Made by a program: the position numbers and the translations under genes. A DNA stretch of 64,000 nt from Temnothorax longispinosus. Taxonomy: Eukaryota > Arthropoda > Insecta > Hymenoptera > Formicidae. The DNA lies in the NCBI RefSeq assembly GCF_030848805.1, contig NC_092359.1, forward strand, positions 23,479,205 to 23,543,204, read 5' to 3'. Positions within the stretch are counted from its first letter, which is position 1. Every line of letters starts with the position of its first letter. The notes beneath the pieces are model-generated. The model searched no databases. It saw only the letters and a list, made by a program, of their open reading frames with translations, and was not told where the DNA came from. Positions 61,347 to 64,000 of this stretch are shown here, piece by piece.

Positions 61347-64000
61347 TGCGATCTATTCGTCGCTCGTCGCGTGCACGGTGCAATCTCGTTGACTCTCTGG
61401 CGGTTAGATCACGTGCTGTCGTTTATTATTAGAGACGCGATTAAACTTTACACAAAGTTTTCTCAAGTACGCATGCTACGAGTCTGATAACAAGTCTGTC
61501 ACTCTCTTACGCAAAAAATCTCTTTTATTACGCAAGAAGATTAGATTAACGCTTTTTATATAGGTACATAAATTATTCGATTTTTTTCTGTATATACGAT
61601 ATACCCTAATATGTATAGTGTTAGAGAGTAATCTCTTTAGGAAAGACAGTTCGATAGTAGTGTATGTCTTAAAAAGTAATTTAATGGCATAATAGTGTAA
61701 ATTTAATTCTCGAATGAGTTTAATAATGAGTTGTCGAGTGCGTCCAGTGCAACGTCTGATTTTTTTGCGGAATCATAATAATCTTCAACTTTAGTCTGAA
61801 CGCCACGAGATTCGTCTCAATGGCGTTGAACAGAGCGCGAATTAAAGGTGGGAAACTGACGTGCGTTACATACATTCTAATTTAAAGACACGTTTGAGTG
61901 TTTGACGTTTTAGAGTGAAACAACGAACTTCCGTTTTTTAGTATTCGTATGAAATATATATGTATATTTACCCGTGGTCCCCGTGGACTGGTTCATGTTG
62001 AAATAAATTATTTCGAAAATAAACTTTACGCTTGTCAGTTGTCACCGGTCACGCCAACCATATGTCGCGCTTAAAGAAATCTCCTACGATAAAACTCATT
62101 GTCAGTCGATGAGATGAGAACTAATCAAGCCGATATCGGCTCGAATTCGGATAAACCAAAGACCAAAGATATACCGAACGTGATCCTCTCGATGCGGTAC
62201 CGGATTTGACGCGATGCAATTAACACTTTGAGAGGAGGAAGAAAGGTAGGGAGGGAAAATGTGTTGGTCTCGATGTTAGTTGTATTTAACCGGTTGTGTT
62301 AGACCACACACAGAGGCATGCGTCGATGGTCGAGTCGCAGATAAGACGCCGCTACTATCAGAAGACGGAATTAACTGTAGAGCGAAGCCAAGGAAAGCCT
62401 TCTTGAGATTCGATTCAACATGCTTTCAGTTTATCATCGATATCCCTCTGACGCCGCGTCGCAAACGTTATTGCTTCACTTTATTTGCACTCGGAAACAA
62501 TTTTTACGATTTCTTTAGGTATGATAGAATGAGAAACAAATGATACAGTGGCTTACAACTTTACGCAAAAAGTCGAAAAAATCGCGATCAGAAATGCAGC
62601 ATTTAATAGCATATATTATATGTATACGAAGCAAATTTAAGCATTGAAATTTTATTTATTTATTTTGTATTATTATTTGATCTATATATTCGAAATATAG
62701 GTATATATCGTGAAAGAATTTGTATAATATATAAGTTGACAATTATATTATTATCGTTATTTATGAATAATCCTAGAGAAAGAGATAACATCTTGTGCGG
62801 ATCAACGAATTTAATAAAAATAATACATCTTATAGAGCTTGGATACGATAGCTTTATTACTCGTATGTAAAATAAGTATCCTTATGAAACTGACAATGAG
62901 AAGAAATCTTTTTCACGTAATTCAAACGCATGTTTATTGATTGTGCGTATTGAAAAAGCACAGGCTATATCCACTAATATCCCACGACAACCTGCATCCA
63001 ATACATATATAGTTACGAAATATACACACCTGTAACGCGCACCTTGCCTTGAATACAACAGCGTCTAACTTTCTCTGTCACCTGCATTTAGAACGTGGAC
63101 ATTTATCTCACATCGAATATATTCATAAATTTTAATTATTTCAATATATTAATCTCTGTAATATATATGACACACAAATTATAAATAAATATTGGTGTAC
63201 AAAAGTGCATCGCCCCAATTTGCAGCACTTTGAATGCGGCATATTTCTCTTGAATGTTTCATATGTATTCTGTTGTCGTAATTATATATAATTATATAAG
63301 AAAATATAAACCACCTGAAAAGAGAAGACTCTTTCTCCCTCCCTCTGTGTGCGCGTGTCTCTTGGTTCGTGTGGGTGTGACTGCATATCATCTATTTTAA
63401 ACATATTTTATATTATAATTATAATAAAAGCCGCGACCACACGTCAATAAGTGGGTCAGTTAAAATTGTTCCTTCGAGAGGTGCGTCTCGCGAAGAGAAG
63501 CGGCATGGCTTGCGAAAAAGAGATCCGAATTTGCCAACATGACGGATCCAATATGACTCGCACATATAATTGTACTCTCGTCACGCACTGCATCCTTGCG
63601 AAATGCGCACACCTGTTTATGCAGTTCGGCAGGATGCGGATAAAGAACGGAGGTTGAGAGTTTCTTTCAACCTACAATTTCGTGCGCCAGTGCGCACATA
63701 GAACATCCAGTTATACAGTCAAGTTACTTGTTCATGAATGACGAACTTTTCTTTCGAGAAAAAGATTTTTGACGATATGTGAATGCATCACCCGAACTTG
63801 TATATGTAATTCGCGCGAAATAAACCTTGAAAGAGGTATGTACACGCGTGATGATCTCAGAACGTTTGTTGTGTGACTCACTTTCTTGTCACATCGAAGA
63901 CTTTATTTTCTATATACGTTCGCTCGGAAATTAATAAAAAAATTTCTTTTCTTTTCTTTTAACATACGCAAACGTAATATGCTTAAATCTTTCTGCGTAA
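60848..64000. other. Probable intron following the 60.8-kb exon
   Basis: About 3.1 kb of AT-rich sequence with an AG tract (61305-61344). An open stretch at 62280-62543 has no convincing splice sites or recognisable domain. Nothing else is supported. Confidence 0.45.
61305..61344. repeat. (AG)n microsatellite
   Basis: 40-bp AG tract. Confidence 0.95.

Noticed and set aside
1..64000. tRNA, rRNA, snRNA genes or CRISPR arrays
   Set aside because: No A/B-box tRNA pairs, rRNA-like stretches or spaced direct repeats were recognised by eye; a covariance-model scan would be the proper test.

Overview
The window looks like nuclear DNA of an insect, most likely a hymenopteran and plausibly an ant. 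It carries compact multi-exon genes with GT-AG introns, abundant CpG-rich promoter islands, very many GA, CA and TA microsatellites, and proteins that match animal families. The order is inferred from general style and protein resemblance, not from a marker. There is no sign of bacterial, viral or organellar sequence and no CRISPR array.

Layout. At 0.4-2.9 kb (minus) lies a three-exon Trc8/RNF139 ER-membrane RING E3 ligase. At 2.9-8.8 kb I see no gene; two long inverted repeats stand out. At 8.8-17.7 kb (minus) lies twins (PP2A B55 regulatory subunit), with seven common exons and at least three alternative coding first exons that all end in the same phase. At 17.7-29.3 kb there is a long upstream region with one possible minus-strand leader exon near 27.9 kb. 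At 29.35-35.29 kb (minus) lies a ten-exon TAF1B/RRN7-like RNA polymerase I factor. Its eighth intron, 1.8 kb long against 75-273 bp for the others, contains a complete three-exon ASRGL1-like isoaspartyl peptidase/asparaginase gene on the same strand. At 36.1-37.1 kb (minus) lies a p24 cargo receptor (eclair/TMED4-9), head to head with the UFMylation adaptor DDRGK1 (37.6-38.8 kb, plus). The 490-bp shared promoter holds two TATCGATA (DRE) motifs. From 38.8 to 64 kb there is no complete gene. Several plus-strand exon-like blocks (ATGs at 51418 and 60790, leader-like blocks at 41.5, 45.6, 47.8 and 54.6 kb) suggest alternative 5' ends of one or more genes whose bodies lie beyond the right edge.

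Function. Three of the six recognised genes act at the ER or early secretory pathway (Trc8, eclair, DDRGK1). One controls dephosphorylation (twins) and one Pol I transcription (TAF1B). The nested ASRGL1-like gene is the most unusual item: it keeps the catalytic threonine but has lost the substrate-binding arginine and the glycine loop of its family. Exon boundaries were assigned by eye from splice motifs and reading phase; all exon sums for the named genes are multiples of three.
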